A stretch of 64,000 nt of DNA from Streptomyces griseochromogenes (GTDB lineage: Bacteria > Actinomycetota > Actinomycetes > Streptomycetales > Streptomycetaceae). The DNA lies in the NCBI RefSeq assembly GCF_001542625.1, contig NZ_CP016279.1, forward strand, positions 7,812,001-7,876,000, read 5' to 3'. Position 1 is the first letter of the stretch. Each line of letters starts with the position of its first letter. The position numbers and the translations under genes were made by a program. The notes under the pieces are model-generated. The model worked only from the letters and a program-made list of their open reading frames with translations. It had not been told where the DNA came from and made no database searches. Below, piece after piece: positions 1 to 8,376 of this stretch.

Positions 1-1
1 G

Positions 2-121
2 GCGGGCGACACGCTGGTCGGGGTCGTCGGGTTCGAGCTGGTGGACGGGCTGGTCGCGTGCGTGTGGGCCGTGATGAACCCGGACAAGCTGGACCATGCG
101 CGGCGGCGGCTGAGCCGCTGA
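2..121 (+). CDS. C-terminal end of an ECF sigma factor, SigJ-like (partial)
   Basis: Only the last 39 codons are in the window; the gene begins upstream of base 1. The readable frame ends in a TGA at 119-121. Its tail contains the stretch VWAVMNPDKLDHARRRLSR, which resembles the end of SigJ/ECF41-type sigma factors, where a SnoaL-like domain follows sigma regions 2 and 4. In that family the C-terminal extension modulates sigma activity. The call rests on a short tail, so another protein ending in a SnoaL-like fold is possible. Confidence 0.6.
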   Translation, partial: AGDTLVGVVGFELVDGLVACVWAVMNPDKLDHARRRLSR

Positions 122-218
122 TGGCCGGGGCCTGTCACATCTCACGGGGCTGCGCGGTCTCAGCTGACGAAGGGCGCTCCGACCGGGGCGTCCCGGAGTC
201 CGGAGGGACGGAGACAGC

Positions 219-965
219 ATGACCACGATCCTGGTGACCGGCGGGACCGGAACGCTCGGACGGCTCGTCACCGAGCGGCTGCGGGCGGACGGGCACGAGG
301 TGCGGGTGCTCAGCCGGCACGCGCAGCCGTACGCCGTCGACCTGCGCGAGGGCGGACCCGCCCTGGACACGGCCCTCGCGGGTGTCGAGACCGTCGTGCA
401 CTGTGCGAGCAGTACGCGGGGCGGGGACGAGGCGGCGGCGGACCATCTGATCGCGGCGGCGCGGCGGGCCGGGGTGCGCCATCTGGTGTACATCTCCATC
501 GTCGGCGTCGACCGGGTGCCGTTCGGTTACTACAGATCGAAGCTCGCGGTGGAGCGCCGGATCGAGGAGTCGGGGCTCGGCTGGACCGTGCTGCGGGCGA
601 CGCAGTTCCACGACCTGCTGGTGACGCTGTTCCAAGGGCTCGCCAAGCCGCCCGTCGTGCTGGTCCCGGCCGGGGTGCCGGACCAGCCGGTGGAGGTGGC
701 CGAAGTCGCGGACCGCCTGGCCGAGTTGGCCGTGGGGGCACCGGCCGGACGGGTGCCGGACATGGCCGGTCCGGAGGTGCGCTCGTTCGACTCGCTGGCC
801 CGTGCCTACCTCCGGGCGACCGGGCGCCGCCGGGCCGTGGCGAACGTACCGCTTTTCGGGAAGACGTACCGCGCCTTCCGCGCGGGCGGGCATCTGGCCC
901 CGGACGAGGCGGTGGGCAAGGGGACCTTCGAGGACCACCTGGCGCGGCGGTTCGGGCAGGGCTGA
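219..965 (+). CDS. NAD(P)-binding SDR-like / NmrA-type protein
   Basis: A 248-residue protein with an atypical short-chain dehydrogenase or NmrA-like fold. The N-terminus forms a beta strand followed by a glycine-rich dinucleotide loop (TGGTGTLG, residues 7-14). A YYRSK stretch near residues 107-111 fits a Tyr-x-x-x-Lys style site. The family includes oxidoreductases, epimerase-like enzymes and redox-sensing regulators, so the substrate cannot be named. It lies about 100 bp after the sigma factor and in the same orientation. SigJ-type sigma genes often have oxidoreductase neighbours, which suggests but does not prove a shared role. Confidence 0.8.
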   Translation: MTTILVTGGTGTLGRLVTERLRADGHEVRVLSRHAQPYAVDLREGGPALDTALAGVETVVHCASSTRGGDEAAADHLIAAARRAGVRHLVYISIVGVDRVPFGYYRSKLAVERRIEESGLGWTVLRATQFHDLLVTLFQGLAKPPVVLVPAGVPDQPVEVAEVADRLAELAVGAPAGRVPDMAGPEVRSFDSLARAYLRATGRRRAVANVPLFGKTYRAFRAGGHLAPDEAVGKGTFEDHLARRFGQG

Positions 966-1052
966 GCACGGTGCGGGGCGTGCGGTGCGGCCGGTCGCCG
1001 GCGACGGCGCCGGCCCGCCGTCCCGCACGCGGCTTTCCGCGGGGCGAGCCGC

Positions 1053-2297
1053 TTACGTCCGCGAGGATGCGCCCTGGCGCTCGGGCGGCGCGAACAGCTC
1101 GTCCTGTGCCCGCTCCCGGGCCGTCAGCAGGGCTCCGCGCAGCACGGCGGTCCCGCCGAGGGAGCTCGGCCGCACCTCGGTGGGCAGGGGCGACACCCGG
1201 CACAGCCGCTCCTCGACCAGTCCCGCGAGCACCGCTCCCCCGGCCTGGCCGACCTCCCCGCCGAGCACCACGCATCCGGGGTCCAGGACGGCGACGACGG
1301 AAGCGGCCCCGACGGCGACCCGGTCGGCCAGTTCCTGGAGGAAGCGGTGGGCGGGGGGAGTCGCTGCCGGCACGGTGGCCGCAGCCGGCTCCCGCGACAT
1401 CTCCGCCACGGCGTCCCGCACCACCTCGGCCGCCCCCGGCCCGTCCGTCGCATCCGGCACGGGCAGGCCGCACTCCGCCGCGAGGGAGACGATCGCCGCC
1501 GCCCCCGTCAGCGAGTGGAAGCCGCCGTCGCAGTCCGTCGCCGAGGGCAGGGACGTCGTTCCCGGCACCGGCAGGAAGCCGATCTCGCCCGTGCCGCCGG
1601 AGGCGCCGCGGCGCAGGGTGCCGTCCAGGACGACGGCTGCGCCGACGCCGTGGCCCAGCCAGAGCAGGACGAAGGTGTCCCGGTCGCGGGCCGCGCCCTC
1701 GCGCTGCTCGGCCACCGCGGCCAGGTTGGTCTCGTTCTCCACGGTGACCCGGGCCTCGGGCAGCCGTTCCTGCAGGGCCGCGGCGAGGCGGCGGTGCCAG
1801 GCGGGCAGGCCGCCGGAGTCGCGGAGGTCGCCGGTGGCCGGGTCGATCAGGCCCGGCGCTCCGATGCCGACCGTGTGCAGCCGGTCCGCACCGGCCTCCT
1901 TCGCGGTCCGCTCCACCGCCGTCACCGCCTGCTCCACGGCGGGCCCGGTCCCGGTGTCGCCGCCGATCGGCACGGACGCCTCGGCGAGCACCCGCCCGAC
2001 CAGGTCCGAGACCAGCACGAAGACTCCCCCGGTGCGGACGTCGAGCGCGGCCAGGTGGGCACGGCCGGCGACGATGCCGTACAGCCGGGCGTTCGGCCCC
2101 CGGCGCTGTTCGCCGGACTCCCCGACCACCGTGATCAGTCCGGAGGCGGTGAGCCGTTCGACGAGGTCCGCGACGGTCGGCCGGGACAGTCCGGTCAGCT
2201 GCTTCAACTGCCCTGCCGTCAGCGGGCCCTCCTGCTGCAGCAGCCGCAGGGCGAGCCGGTCGTTGATGGCCCGGGCGGTGCTCGGTGATGCGGGCAT
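1053..2297 (-). CDS. rokL6: ROK-family transcriptional repressor, RokL6-like
   Basis: A 414-residue ROK regulator. Residues about 12-65 form a winged helix-turn-helix with the recognition region LTGLSRPTVADLVERL. The rest is a ROK sugar-binding domain with GHGVGAAVVLDG and GGTGEIGFLPV motifs. The cysteine-rich zinc motif usual in ROK proteins is reduced to one Cys in TDCDGGFHSL. It is divergent from an MFS gene, with a perfect inverted repeat between them. This matches the S. coelicolor pair SCO1447 (RokL6) and SCO1448, where RokL6 represses its own gene, the transporter and nagB in glucosamine metabolism. The symbol is by synteny and operator match recalled from the literature, not by alignment. 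Confidence 0.8.
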   Translation of the reverse strand: MPASPSTARAINDRLALRLLQQEGPLTAGQLKQLTGLSRPTVADLVERLTASGLITVVGESGEQRRGPNARLYGIVAGRAHLAALDVRTGGVFVLVSDLVGRVLAEASVPIGGDTGTGPAVEQAVTAVERTAKEAGADRLHTVGIGAPGLIDPATGDLRDSGGLPAWHRRLAAALQERLPEARVTVENETNLAAVAEQREGAARDRDTFVLLWLGHGVGAAVVLDGTLRRGASGGTGEIGFLPVPGTTSLPSATDCDGGFHSLTGAAAIVSLAAECGLPVPDATDGPGAAEVVRDAVAEMSREPAAATVPAATPPAHRFLQELADRVAVGAASVVAVLDPGCVVLGGEVGQAGGAVLAGLVEERLCRVSPLPTEVRPSSLGGTAVLRGALLTARERAQDELFAPPERQGASSRT

Positions 2298-2340
2298 GTC
2301 GCGAATCCTCCCAGATGCCGGCGGCCGTAATACTCCCTAT

Positions 2341-2363
2341 CTATCAGGCAGGGTCCCTGATAG
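2341..2363. promoter_or_regulatory. Probable RokL6 operator in the divergent ROK/MFS promoter region
   Basis: A perfect inverted repeat, CTATCAGG (2341-2348) and CCTGATAG (2356-2363), separated by 7 bp, lies between the ROK start at 2297 and the MFS start at 2419. The arms and spacer agree with the RokL6 site as I recall it from S. coelicolor (CTATCAGG, 7 nt, CCTGATAG). Its position allows one repressor to control both divergent genes. Confidence 0.8.
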
Positions 2364-2418
2364 TTTACGGCGGTGCCACGAGGCGGCGGCGGGGAACTTT
2401 TCGGGGAGGGGCTGGAAC

Positions 2419-3633
2419 ATGAGTGACGTGGGTTGCGCGCGCGACGACGTCAGGCGCGCCCGGTACGCCGTGGCGGCCGTGTTCGCCGTGCACGGCGCCG
2501 TGACGGGCTCCTTCGCGACCCGCGTGCCGTGGATCCAGGACCACGCCTCGCTCGGCGCGGGGCAGCTCGGGTTCACCCTGGCGTTCACGGCGTTCGGCGC
2601 CTCGTGCGCGATGCCGCTGGCGGGCCGGATCACTCATCGCTTCGGCAGCCGTACGGCCCTGCGCGGGCTGCTCGCGCTGTGGACGCTCTCGCTGGTCCTG
2701 CCGTCCCTCGCGCCGAACCTGTACACGCTGTGCCTGGCGATGTTCGCCTACGGCGCGACCTCCGGCATGTCCGATGTGGCGATGAACGCGCTGGGTGTCG
2801 AGGTCGAGCGGCGGCTCGGGAAGTCGATCATGTCGGGTCTGCACGGCATGTGGAGCGCGGGCGCGCTCACCGGCTCGGCGGCGGGCACACTCGCCGCCCA
2901 CCTCGGCTCGGACGCGCGCGTGCACCACGCGCTCGCGGCGGCGACCCTCACCCTGCTCGGCCTACTGGCCTGCGGCTGGGTGCTCGACATGCAGCCCGCC
3001 GAGGACGAGGAGCCCCCGCCGCGGTTCGCGCTGCCGCCCCGCTCGGCCCTGCTGATCGGTGCGGTCGGCTTCTGCGCGGTGTTCGCGGAGGGGGCGAGCC
3101 TCGACTGGTCCGCGGTGTTCCTGCGGGACCGGCTGGACAGCTCGGCCGGCCTGGCGGCCGCGTGCACGACCGGGTTCATGCTGACCATGGCGGTGGCCCG
3201 GATCGCCGGGGACGCGGCGGTCGATCGCCATGGCGCGGTCCGCACCGTCCGGGCCGGTGGGGTGCTCGCCGCGCTGGGCGGCCTGCTGGTGGTCGTCGCG
3301 GGGCATCCGGCGGTGGCGATGGCCGGGTTCGCGCTGATGGGGCTCGGGATCGCGGTCGTCGTACCGCTGTGCTTCGCGGCGGCCGGACACGCCGGGCCCC
3401 ACCCCAGTCAGGCCATAGCGGGCGTGGCGACGATCACCTACACCTCGGGACTGATCGCGCCGAGCCTGATCGGCGGGGTCGCCCAGGCGACCAGCCTGAC
3501 GGTCTCGTTCTGCGTGGTGACCACGCTGGCGGCCGGGCTCGTCGTGTGCGCGGGGGTGCTGCGCACCGCCGGGCGCGGCGGCCGGACGGAGGTCAGCCGG
3601 CAGGCCGCAGCAGTTCCCGGCCCGCGGCCCTGA
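2419..3633 (+). CDS. MFS transporter paired with the ROK repressor
   Basis: A 404-residue major facilitator protein with about 12 predicted membrane segments. The first is AVAAVFAVHGAV near residue 15, and loop 2-3 carries the basic motif GRITHRFGSRTALRG. The start is the ATG at 2419, preceded by a GGGGAGG ribosome-binding site at about 2402-2408; upstream codons in the same frame overlap the ROK gene and are not part of it. Its counterpart SCO1448 is reported to be under RokL6 control and linked to glucosamine handling, probably as an exporter. The 3' end overlaps the convergent thioesterase gene by 41 bp. Confidence 0.85.
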   Translation: MSDVGCARDDVRRARYAVAAVFAVHGAVTGSFATRVPWIQDHASLGAGQLGFTLAFTAFGASCAMPLAGRITHRFGSRTALRGLLALWTLSLVLPSLAPNLYTLCLAMFAYGATSGMSDVAMNALGVEVERRLGKSIMSGLHGMWSAGALTGSAAGTLAAHLGSDARVHHALAAATLTLLGLLACGWVLDMQPAEDEEPPPRFALPPRSALLIGAVGFCAVFAEGASLDWSAVFLRDRLDSSAGLAAACTTGFMLTMAVARIAGDAAVDRHGAVRTVRAGGVLAALGGLLVVVAGHPAVAMAGFALMGLGIAVVVPLCFAAAGHAGPHPSQAIAGVATITYTSGLIAPSLIGGVAQATSLTVSFCVVTTLAAGLVVCAGVLRTAGRGGRTEVSRQAAAVPGPRP

Positions 3634-4051
3634 AGGCATCGCTCCACGGTGCGGGGCGCATGGTCGTCGCGTCCAGCCGGACCAGGACCCGGCTGCCCCG
3701 CGCGTAGGTCCGCGTCCCGTCGGCCGAGCAGAAGCGGAAGCCGTAGGTGAGACCGGTGGTGCCGAGCCGCTCCAGCCAGAGGTGGACGGCGTAGGTGCCC
3801 GGGCTGGTCACCGGCGCCTCGTAGCCGATGCGCAGTTCGCGGACCGCGTTGCAGGCGTCACCGGCGGCCGCCCAGTCGCCGTCGAAGCGGACGCCGTGCT
3901 CGCTCCACAGCTCGGTCCAGGCGCGCTCCACCATCAACGGGTAGCGGGCGTTGTGGAGCAGTCCGAGCGCGTCCAGGTCGTCGAAGTGGACGGTGACGGG
4001 GATCAGCCGGCCATGGGCGACGGCGGGGGCGATCGGGGCTTCGGCGGTCAC
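3593..4051 (-). CDS. Acyl-CoA thioesterase, 4HBT hot-dog family
   Basis: A 152-residue single hot-dog domain protein. The catalytic-type motif DLDALGLLHNARY (residues about 25-37) matches the Asp-x(6-7)-His-x-x-Tyr signature of 4-hydroxybenzoyl-CoA thioesterase-like enzymes, which hydrolyse acyl-CoA thioesters in the cytoplasm. The substrate is unknown. The start is a GTG at 4051 with GGAG 8 nt upstream. A TetR-style imperfect palindrome lies about 50 bp upstream. Its last 41 bp overlap the end of the convergent MFS gene. Confidence 0.85.
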   Translation of the reverse strand: MTAEAPIAPAVAHGRLIPVTVHFDDLDALGLLHNARYPLMVERAWTELWSEHGVRFDGDWAAAGDACNAVRELRIGYEAPVTSPGTYAVHLWLERLGTTGLTYGFRFCSADGTRTYARGSRVLVRLDATTMRPAPWSDAFRAAGRELLRPAG

Positions 4052-4102
4052 GGGAGGTGCTCCTGGGCGACGAGGTACGGGGCCGATGGGGACACCTACA
4101 TA

Positions 4103-4118
4103 CTAAGCGACCGCTCAG
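4103..4118. promoter_or_regulatory. TetR-type operator-like palindrome upstream of the thioesterase
   Basis: The 16-mer CTAAGCGACCGCTCAG has the form CTnAGCGnnCGCTnAG, an imperfect palindrome typical of TetR-family operators in actinobacteria. It lies about 50 bp upstream of the thioesterase start. No TetR gene is present in the window, so the regulator would have to act from elsewhere. Confidence 0.45.
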
Positions 4119-4156
4119 GATCCCCGGCCGGGAAGCCCCCCCATGGTCAGGCCCGG

Positions 4157-5413
4157 TCAGCCAGCTATGGAGTCCAGCTGCTCGGCGGCGGGCCTGAGTG
4201 CCCACAGGTCACCGCCGGGAGGCGCCTGGAGCTCGGGCACGGCCGACTCGGCCGCCGCGTCACCGGCGTCCGCCGCCGCGTGCACGACGTCAGCCGCCGC
4301 GTACCGGTGGAACTCCAGCTCGGGGTGCGGCCAGGCGGCGGCACCGGTCGCGGCCGGGAGCAGGTAGTCCACCGCCTTGAACAGGCTCTGCCCGTCCGGC
4401 CCGCGATAGGACCAGAGGTTCACGCCCACGTGCCGTCCGATGGCGGCGAGCCGGGTGTAGGCGACGAGGTCGAAGGTCGAGTAGTGCCAGCTGCGGGTGC
4501 GGGCGAGCTCCTGCGGCTGGCCGCCGTCGGCGGCGATCTGCGGGTCGATCCGCCTGGCGCGCGCGGCGAGCACGGTCCGCCGGGCCAGGTCCGTGTCCCC
4601 GGTGGCGTAGGCGAGGGCGGCGAGCTGCATGTCGTAGAAGGTGCCGTGGTTGTTGGCGGCCGCCCCCTCCTGCTTGCCGAAGTCGCTGCTCTTCAGCCAG
4701 CCGAGGAAGTCGGCGTTCCACCTGCCCATCGCGGTGCGGTCCTCGGCGCTCCAGCCGGGGGCCCCGGTGGCGAGGATCGCCTGCGCGTCGAGCACGCTCG
4801 TGTAGGACTGCGAGAAGTCGATGATGCCGATGGCCCGGCCGTCGTACCTGCACGGGATGAACTGGGCGTGGTTCAGATCGGGGTTCATCCGGGTGGCCGG
4901 GGCGAGGAACCAGGTGCGCAGGATCTGCCCGGCCTTCTCGGCATAGCTCCGCCTGCCGGTGTAGTACCAGGCGAGCGAGAGGTCGTACGCCGAGTCGAAC
5001 ACCTTCTCCGCGTCCTGCCGGTCCGTGCCGCTGTCGACCTCGGGATTGCGCTGCCCGTCACGCTGGACGTAGGGGCAGCCCCAGGGGTTGTCGGCGGTCG
5101 GGGCCGTGGTGGGCCACCAGTACGGGGCCTGGCTGAGGTACTCGTGGACGTCACCGCCGGGGGCGGGCTTCGGTTTGTCGACGACCGTCCAGGAGCCCTG
5201 GCCGAGCCAGGCGTCGGCGCGGGCGGTCAAGTCCGCGAGGGCGCGCCGGAGTCGGGGGTCACGGTCCAGGCGGGCCCGGGTCCGTTCGAGGCGGGCGCCG
5301 TCGAGGACGGCGGTCCGCGGGGTCTTGGGTGCCGCGTGCGCGGAGGGGACGAGCACGGCCGAGAGGCTCACCGCAGCGGCCAGCAGCACGGCCGCACGGG
5401 ATCTTCCACTCAT
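4157..5413 (-). CDS. Secreted alginate lyase-family protein
   Basis: A 418-residue exported protein. The start is the ATG at 5413 with GGAG about 7 nt upstream. It gives a signal peptide MSGRSRAAVLLAAAVSLSAV followed by a VPSAHA-A cleavage site. Longer upstream codons lack these signals. The mature part has alginate-lyase superfamily features: APYWWP, the active-site-like NNHGTFYDMQ (the family usually has NNHS or NNHG) and the basic CRYDGRAIGIIDF. Members cleave polyuronides by beta-elimination outside the cell. The true substrate may be another uronate polymer. It is divergent from the nucleobase permease. Confidence 0.8.
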   Translation of the reverse strand: MSGRSRAAVLLAAAVSLSAVLVPSAHAAPKTPRTAVLDGARLERTRARLDRDPRLRRALADLTARADAWLGQGSWTVVDKPKPAPGGDVHEYLSQAPYWWPTTAPTADNPWGCPYVQRDGQRNPEVDSGTDRQDAEKVFDSAYDLSLAWYYTGRRSYAEKAGQILRTWFLAPATRMNPDLNHAQFIPCRYDGRAIGIIDFSQSYTSVLDAQAILATGAPGWSAEDRTAMGRWNADFLGWLKSSDFGKQEGAAANNHGTFYDMQLAALAYATGDTDLARRTVLAARARRIDPQIAADGGQPQELARTRSWHYSTFDLVAYTRLAAIGRHVGVNLWSYRGPDGQSLFKAVDYLLPAATGAAAWPHPELEFHRYAAADVVHAAADAGDAAAESAVPELQAPPGGDLWALRPAAEQLDSIAG

Positions 5414-5545
5414 CAGGCGCTCCGATCGTCGAAAGTCAGGTATGTGAATACAGTTCATGAGTGGGACCGTGCGAGCGTAGAGCGGCGAGGTAGCCGTGAC
5501 AATGGTTCGGACCGTCTTCACGTACAGAGAAAGCGAAACCCCACC

Positions 5546-6940
5546 ATGGACCTCGGCGTGCGCTGGAAGCTGCACGGTGACGGGCGTACGCCCGCGCCCG
5601 GAGCGGTGGTACGCCCCGACGAACGACTCTCCTGGCCGCGCACGGTGGGCCTCGGCGCCCAGCACGTGGTCGCCATGTTCGGAGCATCCTTCGTCGCCCC
5701 GGTGTTGATGGGTCTGAACCCCAATCTCGCGATCATGATGTCCGGTGTCGCGACCGTGATCTTCCTGCTCGCCACCCGCGGCCGCGTGCCCAGTTACCTG
5801 GGCTGCTCACTGTCCTTCGTCGGGGTGGCCGCCGTCATCCGCGCACAGGGCGGTACGAGCGCCACGGTGACCGGAGCGGTCTTCGTGGTCGGCGTCGCGC
5901 TGTTCCTGGTGGGCCTCGCCGTCCAGCGGTTCGGCGCCCGGATCATCCATGCCACCATGCCGCCGATCGTCACCGGCGCGGTGGTCATGCTGATCGGCTT
6001 CAACCTGGCCCCGGTGACCGCCTCCACCTACTGGCCGCAGGACCAGTGGACGGCCCTGCTGGTCATGCTCTTCACCGGTCTGGCGGTCGTCTGTCTGCGT
6101 GGTTTCTGGTCCCGCATCGCGATCTTCCTCGGCCTGGTCTTCGGGTACGGCATCTCCTGGGCCTTCGACCGGATCTTCGGGAAGATCCACTCCATGAGCC
6201 CGGGCGGCCAGGTCACCGACCACTGGCGCCTGGACCTCTCCGGCGTCTCCAAGGCCGAGTGGATCGGGCTGCCCTCCTTCCACGGGCCGTCCTTCCAGTG
6301 GTCGGCGATCCTGGTCGCGCTGCCCGTCGTCATCGCCCTGGTCGCGGAGAACGCGGGCCACGTCAAGGCGGTGGGCGAGATGACCGGCCACCGGCTGGAC
6401 GACAAGCTGGGCACCGCCATCTCCGCGGACGGCATCGGCTCGATGCTGTCGACCGCGGTGGGCGGCCCGCCCAACACCACCTACTCCGAGAACATCGGCG
6501 TCATGGCCGCGACCCGCGTCTACTCCACCGCCGCCTACTGGGCCGCGGCCGGCTTCGCGCTGCTCTTCGGCGTCTGCCCCAAGTTCGGCGCCGTGGTGGC
6601 CGCGATCCCGGGCGGTGTGCTCGGCGGCATCACCGTGATCCTCTACGGCATGATCGGCCTGCTCGGCGCGCAGATCTGGCTGCACGCCGAGGTGGATCTG
6701 CGCAATCCGCTGAACCTGGTCCCGGCCGCCGCCGGCATCATCATCGGCGTCGGCAACGTGAGCATGAAGTTCACCGACACCTTCTCCCTCAGCGGCATCG
6801 CCCTCGGCACCCTGGTCGTCATCACCGGCTACCACGCCCTGCGCGCCCTCGCGCCCGCCCATCTCAAGGCACAGGAGCCGCTGCTGGACGAGGGCACGTC
6901 CGCCTACGACGACGAGGACGGTCAGCGCGCCAAGTCGTAG
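5546..6940 (+). CDS. NCS2-family uracil/xanthine permease
   Basis: A 464-residue integral membrane protein of the nucleobase:cation symporter-2 family. The start is the ATG at 5546, which yields MDLGVRWKLHGDG; codons upstream in frame overlap the divergent lyase. Membrane segments begin at about residue 38, and the family signature GGPPNTTYSENIGVMAATRV is intact near residues 310-329. In UraA/XanQ proteins this region binds the base. A uracil or xanthine substrate is likely but not fixed by sequence. The 3' end overlaps the convergent GH6 gene by 19 bp. Confidence 0.9.
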   Translation: MDLGVRWKLHGDGRTPAPGAVVRPDERLSWPRTVGLGAQHVVAMFGASFVAPVLMGLNPNLAIMMSGVATVIFLLATRGRVPSYLGCSLSFVGVAAVIRAQGGTSATVTGAVFVVGVALFLVGLAVQRFGARIIHATMPPIVTGAVVMLIGFNLAPVTASTYWPQDQWTALLVMLFTGLAVVCLRGFWSRIAIFLGLVFGYGISWAFDRIFGKIHSMSPGGQVTDHWRLDLSGVSKAEWIGLPSFHGPSFQWSAILVALPVVIALVAENAGHVKAVGEMTGHRLDDKLGTAISADGIGSMLSTAVGGPPNTTYSENIGVMAATRVYSTAAYWAAAGFALLFGVCPKFGAVVAAIPGGVLGGITVILYGMIGLLGAQIWLHAEVDLRNPLNLVPAAAGIIIGVGNVSMKFTDTFSLSGIALGTLVVITGYHALRALAPAHLKAQEPLLDEGTSAYDDEDGQRAKS

Positions 6941-8106
6941 GCGTAGGACGGGGTGAACGTGCCGGCCGCGCCCTTGCAGCCGTCCGACTCCCCCGGCAGC
7001 TTCACCCACAGGTAGGCGTCGATCCGGTCCTCCCCGGTGTCCAGGGTCGGCGCCCTGCCGATCCTCCGCCCCGCCGGATCGCACCACTGGCCGTCGGGCG
7101 GGGCGCCGTTGCCGTTGCGGCTGGTGTCGATCACCGCACCGAGGGACCGCGGCCCGCCGAGGGCGTCGAGCACCTGCCGGTCGTAGGCGATCTCTTCGGC
7201 CGTGGGGCGGAAGTTGGAGACGTTGCTGAAGACGCCGTCGAAGGACGCGGCCCCCGCCTCCTTGAGCAGGGCGGCCTGCTTCGCGGCCGGGTTCCAGCCG
7301 GAGTGGCCCCCGTCGTAATAGACCCTCGCGCGGGGGTTCGCCGCCTTCAGGGTCCTGCCCGCGCGGGCGAGCGAGGCGAAGCGGGCCGCGCGGTCGGCGT
7401 CCGAGAGGCAGTCCGACTGGGCGATCGAGTCCGGCTCCAGGATCACGATCACCTCGCCGGAGCCCAGCCCCCTGGCGAAGGCCTCGATCCAGGCGTCGTA
7501 GGCCGCGAGGTCCGGCGCCCCGCCCTGGGACGCGCCGCCGCAGTCGCGGTCCGCGATCACGTACGGCACGAGCACCGGCACCCGCCCCTCGGCCGCCGCG
7601 CCCGCGGTGACCGTGCGGACCCGGGCGGCGATGGTGTCCGGGCTGAAGTCCGCGAACCACACCGCGGCCGGCCGGTCGGCGATCCGGGACTCGATGAGGG
7701 CGGTGCGCGGGTCGCCGGGGTGGGCGCGGACCCAGTCGATCACCTGGGAGTCGGGGTGGCGGTACAGAAGGGGTGTCACGACGGTGGTCCGTTGCCTCTT
7801 CCTCCCGGCGGTACGGGTCGGGACGGCGGTGGGGAGCCGGTGCCTCGGGACGGCCGTGGGAGTCCGCGTGGTCCCCGGCGGGGACGGCGGCGGCGAGGGG
7901 ACGGCGGGCACGGGCGTCGGCGAGCCGGTCACCTCGGGCCGCCGGGCCTGGTCGGAGCCCCGGCCGTGGTCCAGCGCGGAGATCGTCCCGGTCACGGCGC
8001 CGATCACGGTGACCACGGAAGCCGCCGCGACCATCGCCGCGCGCCGCCGGGCCCGCCTGCGCTCGGCCCGGCGCGCGGCAAGGCGCCGGACACGTAAGCC
8101 TGACAC
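6922..8106 (-). CDS. Secreted glycoside hydrolase family 6 (cellulase-type)
   Basis: A 394-residue protein with a GTG start at 8106, preceded by GGGGGGAG about 8 nt away. A basic N-terminus and a hydrophobic segment (VAAASVVTVIGAVTGTISAL) act as signal or anchor. A Pro/Thr-rich linker follows to about residue 115. The catalytic domain has the GH6 motifs VPYVIADRDCGG, LEPDSIAQSDC, DTSRNGNGAPP and WVKLPGESDG. GH6 enzymes cleave beta-1,4-glucan with inversion. No cellulose-binding module is seen. The upstream region carries 24-bp repeats with TGGGAG half-sites. Confidence 0.9.
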   Translation of the reverse strand: MSGLRVRRLAARRAERRRARRRAAMVAAASVVTVIGAVTGTISALDHGRGSDQARRPEVTGSPTPVPAVPSPPPSPPGTTRTPTAVPRHRLPTAVPTRTAGRKRQRTTVVTPLLYRHPDSQVIDWVRAHPGDPRTALIESRIADRPAAVWFADFSPDTIAARVRTVTAGAAAEGRVPVLVPYVIADRDCGGASQGGAPDLAAYDAWIEAFARGLGSGEVIVILEPDSIAQSDCLSDADRAARFASLARAGRTLKAANPRARVYYDGGHSGWNPAAKQAALLKEAGAASFDGVFSNVSNFRPTAEEIAYDRQVLDALGGPRSLGAVIDTSRNGNGAPPDGQWCDPAGRRIGRAPTLDTGEDRIDAYLWVKLPGESDGCKGAAGTFTPSYAYDLAR

Positions 8107-8189
8107 GGTGTCGCTCCCCCCTGCTTCCCGCACTGCGTCCCCCGCCGCCCCTCGCCCTGCGTCGCCCCCGCCACTCTTCGCCCTGTTCC

Positions 8190-8309
8190 GCTCCCACCCG
8201 CCCGCGCTGTGCCGCTCCCACCCGCCCGCGCTGTGCCACTCCCACCCGCCCGCGCCGTGCCACTCCCACCCGCCCGCCCTGTGCCACTCCCACCCGCCCG
8301 CCCTGCGTT
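8190..8309. repeat. Five 24-bp tandem repeats upstream of the GH6 gene
   Basis: Five head-to-tail copies start at 8190, 8214, 8238, 8262 and 8286, with consensus (A/G)CTCCCACCCGCCCGC followed by a variable GCTGTGCC-like part. They sit between the GH6 start at 8106 and the divergent DUF5995 gene at 8377. Read on the minus strand each copy contains TGGGAG. The repeats remain open in some frames because 24 is divisible by 3, but no start or ribosome-binding site supports translation. Confidence 0.85.
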
Positions 8310-8376
8310 CCCCCGTTCCGGCGAAGCCCCGGGCCCGTCGGCACGCCGGTCAGCCTAGGGCTGGGACCCTTCCCCC

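Noticed and set aside
989..1015. GGCCGG/CCGGCC hairpin as terminator between the SDR and ROK genes
   Set aside because: Only 6-bp arms with a 15-base gap in very GC-rich DNA; this is expected by chance and was not listed.
802..2418. Long N-terminal extension of the MFS frame over the ROK gene
   Set aside because: The ROK gene on the other strand is well supported, the operator lies in this stretch, and the MFS start at 2419 has a good ribosome-binding site.
8190..8309. 24-bp tandem repeats as a CRISPR array
   Set aside because: The repeats are directly adjacent with no unique spacers, and there are no cas genes in the window.
5807..8344. 845-codon minus-strand frame across the permease, GH6 gene and 24-bp repeats
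   Set aside because: It is out of frame with the real genes and gives an Arg/Gly-rich low-complexity product. The repeats stay open only because 24 is a multiple of 3.
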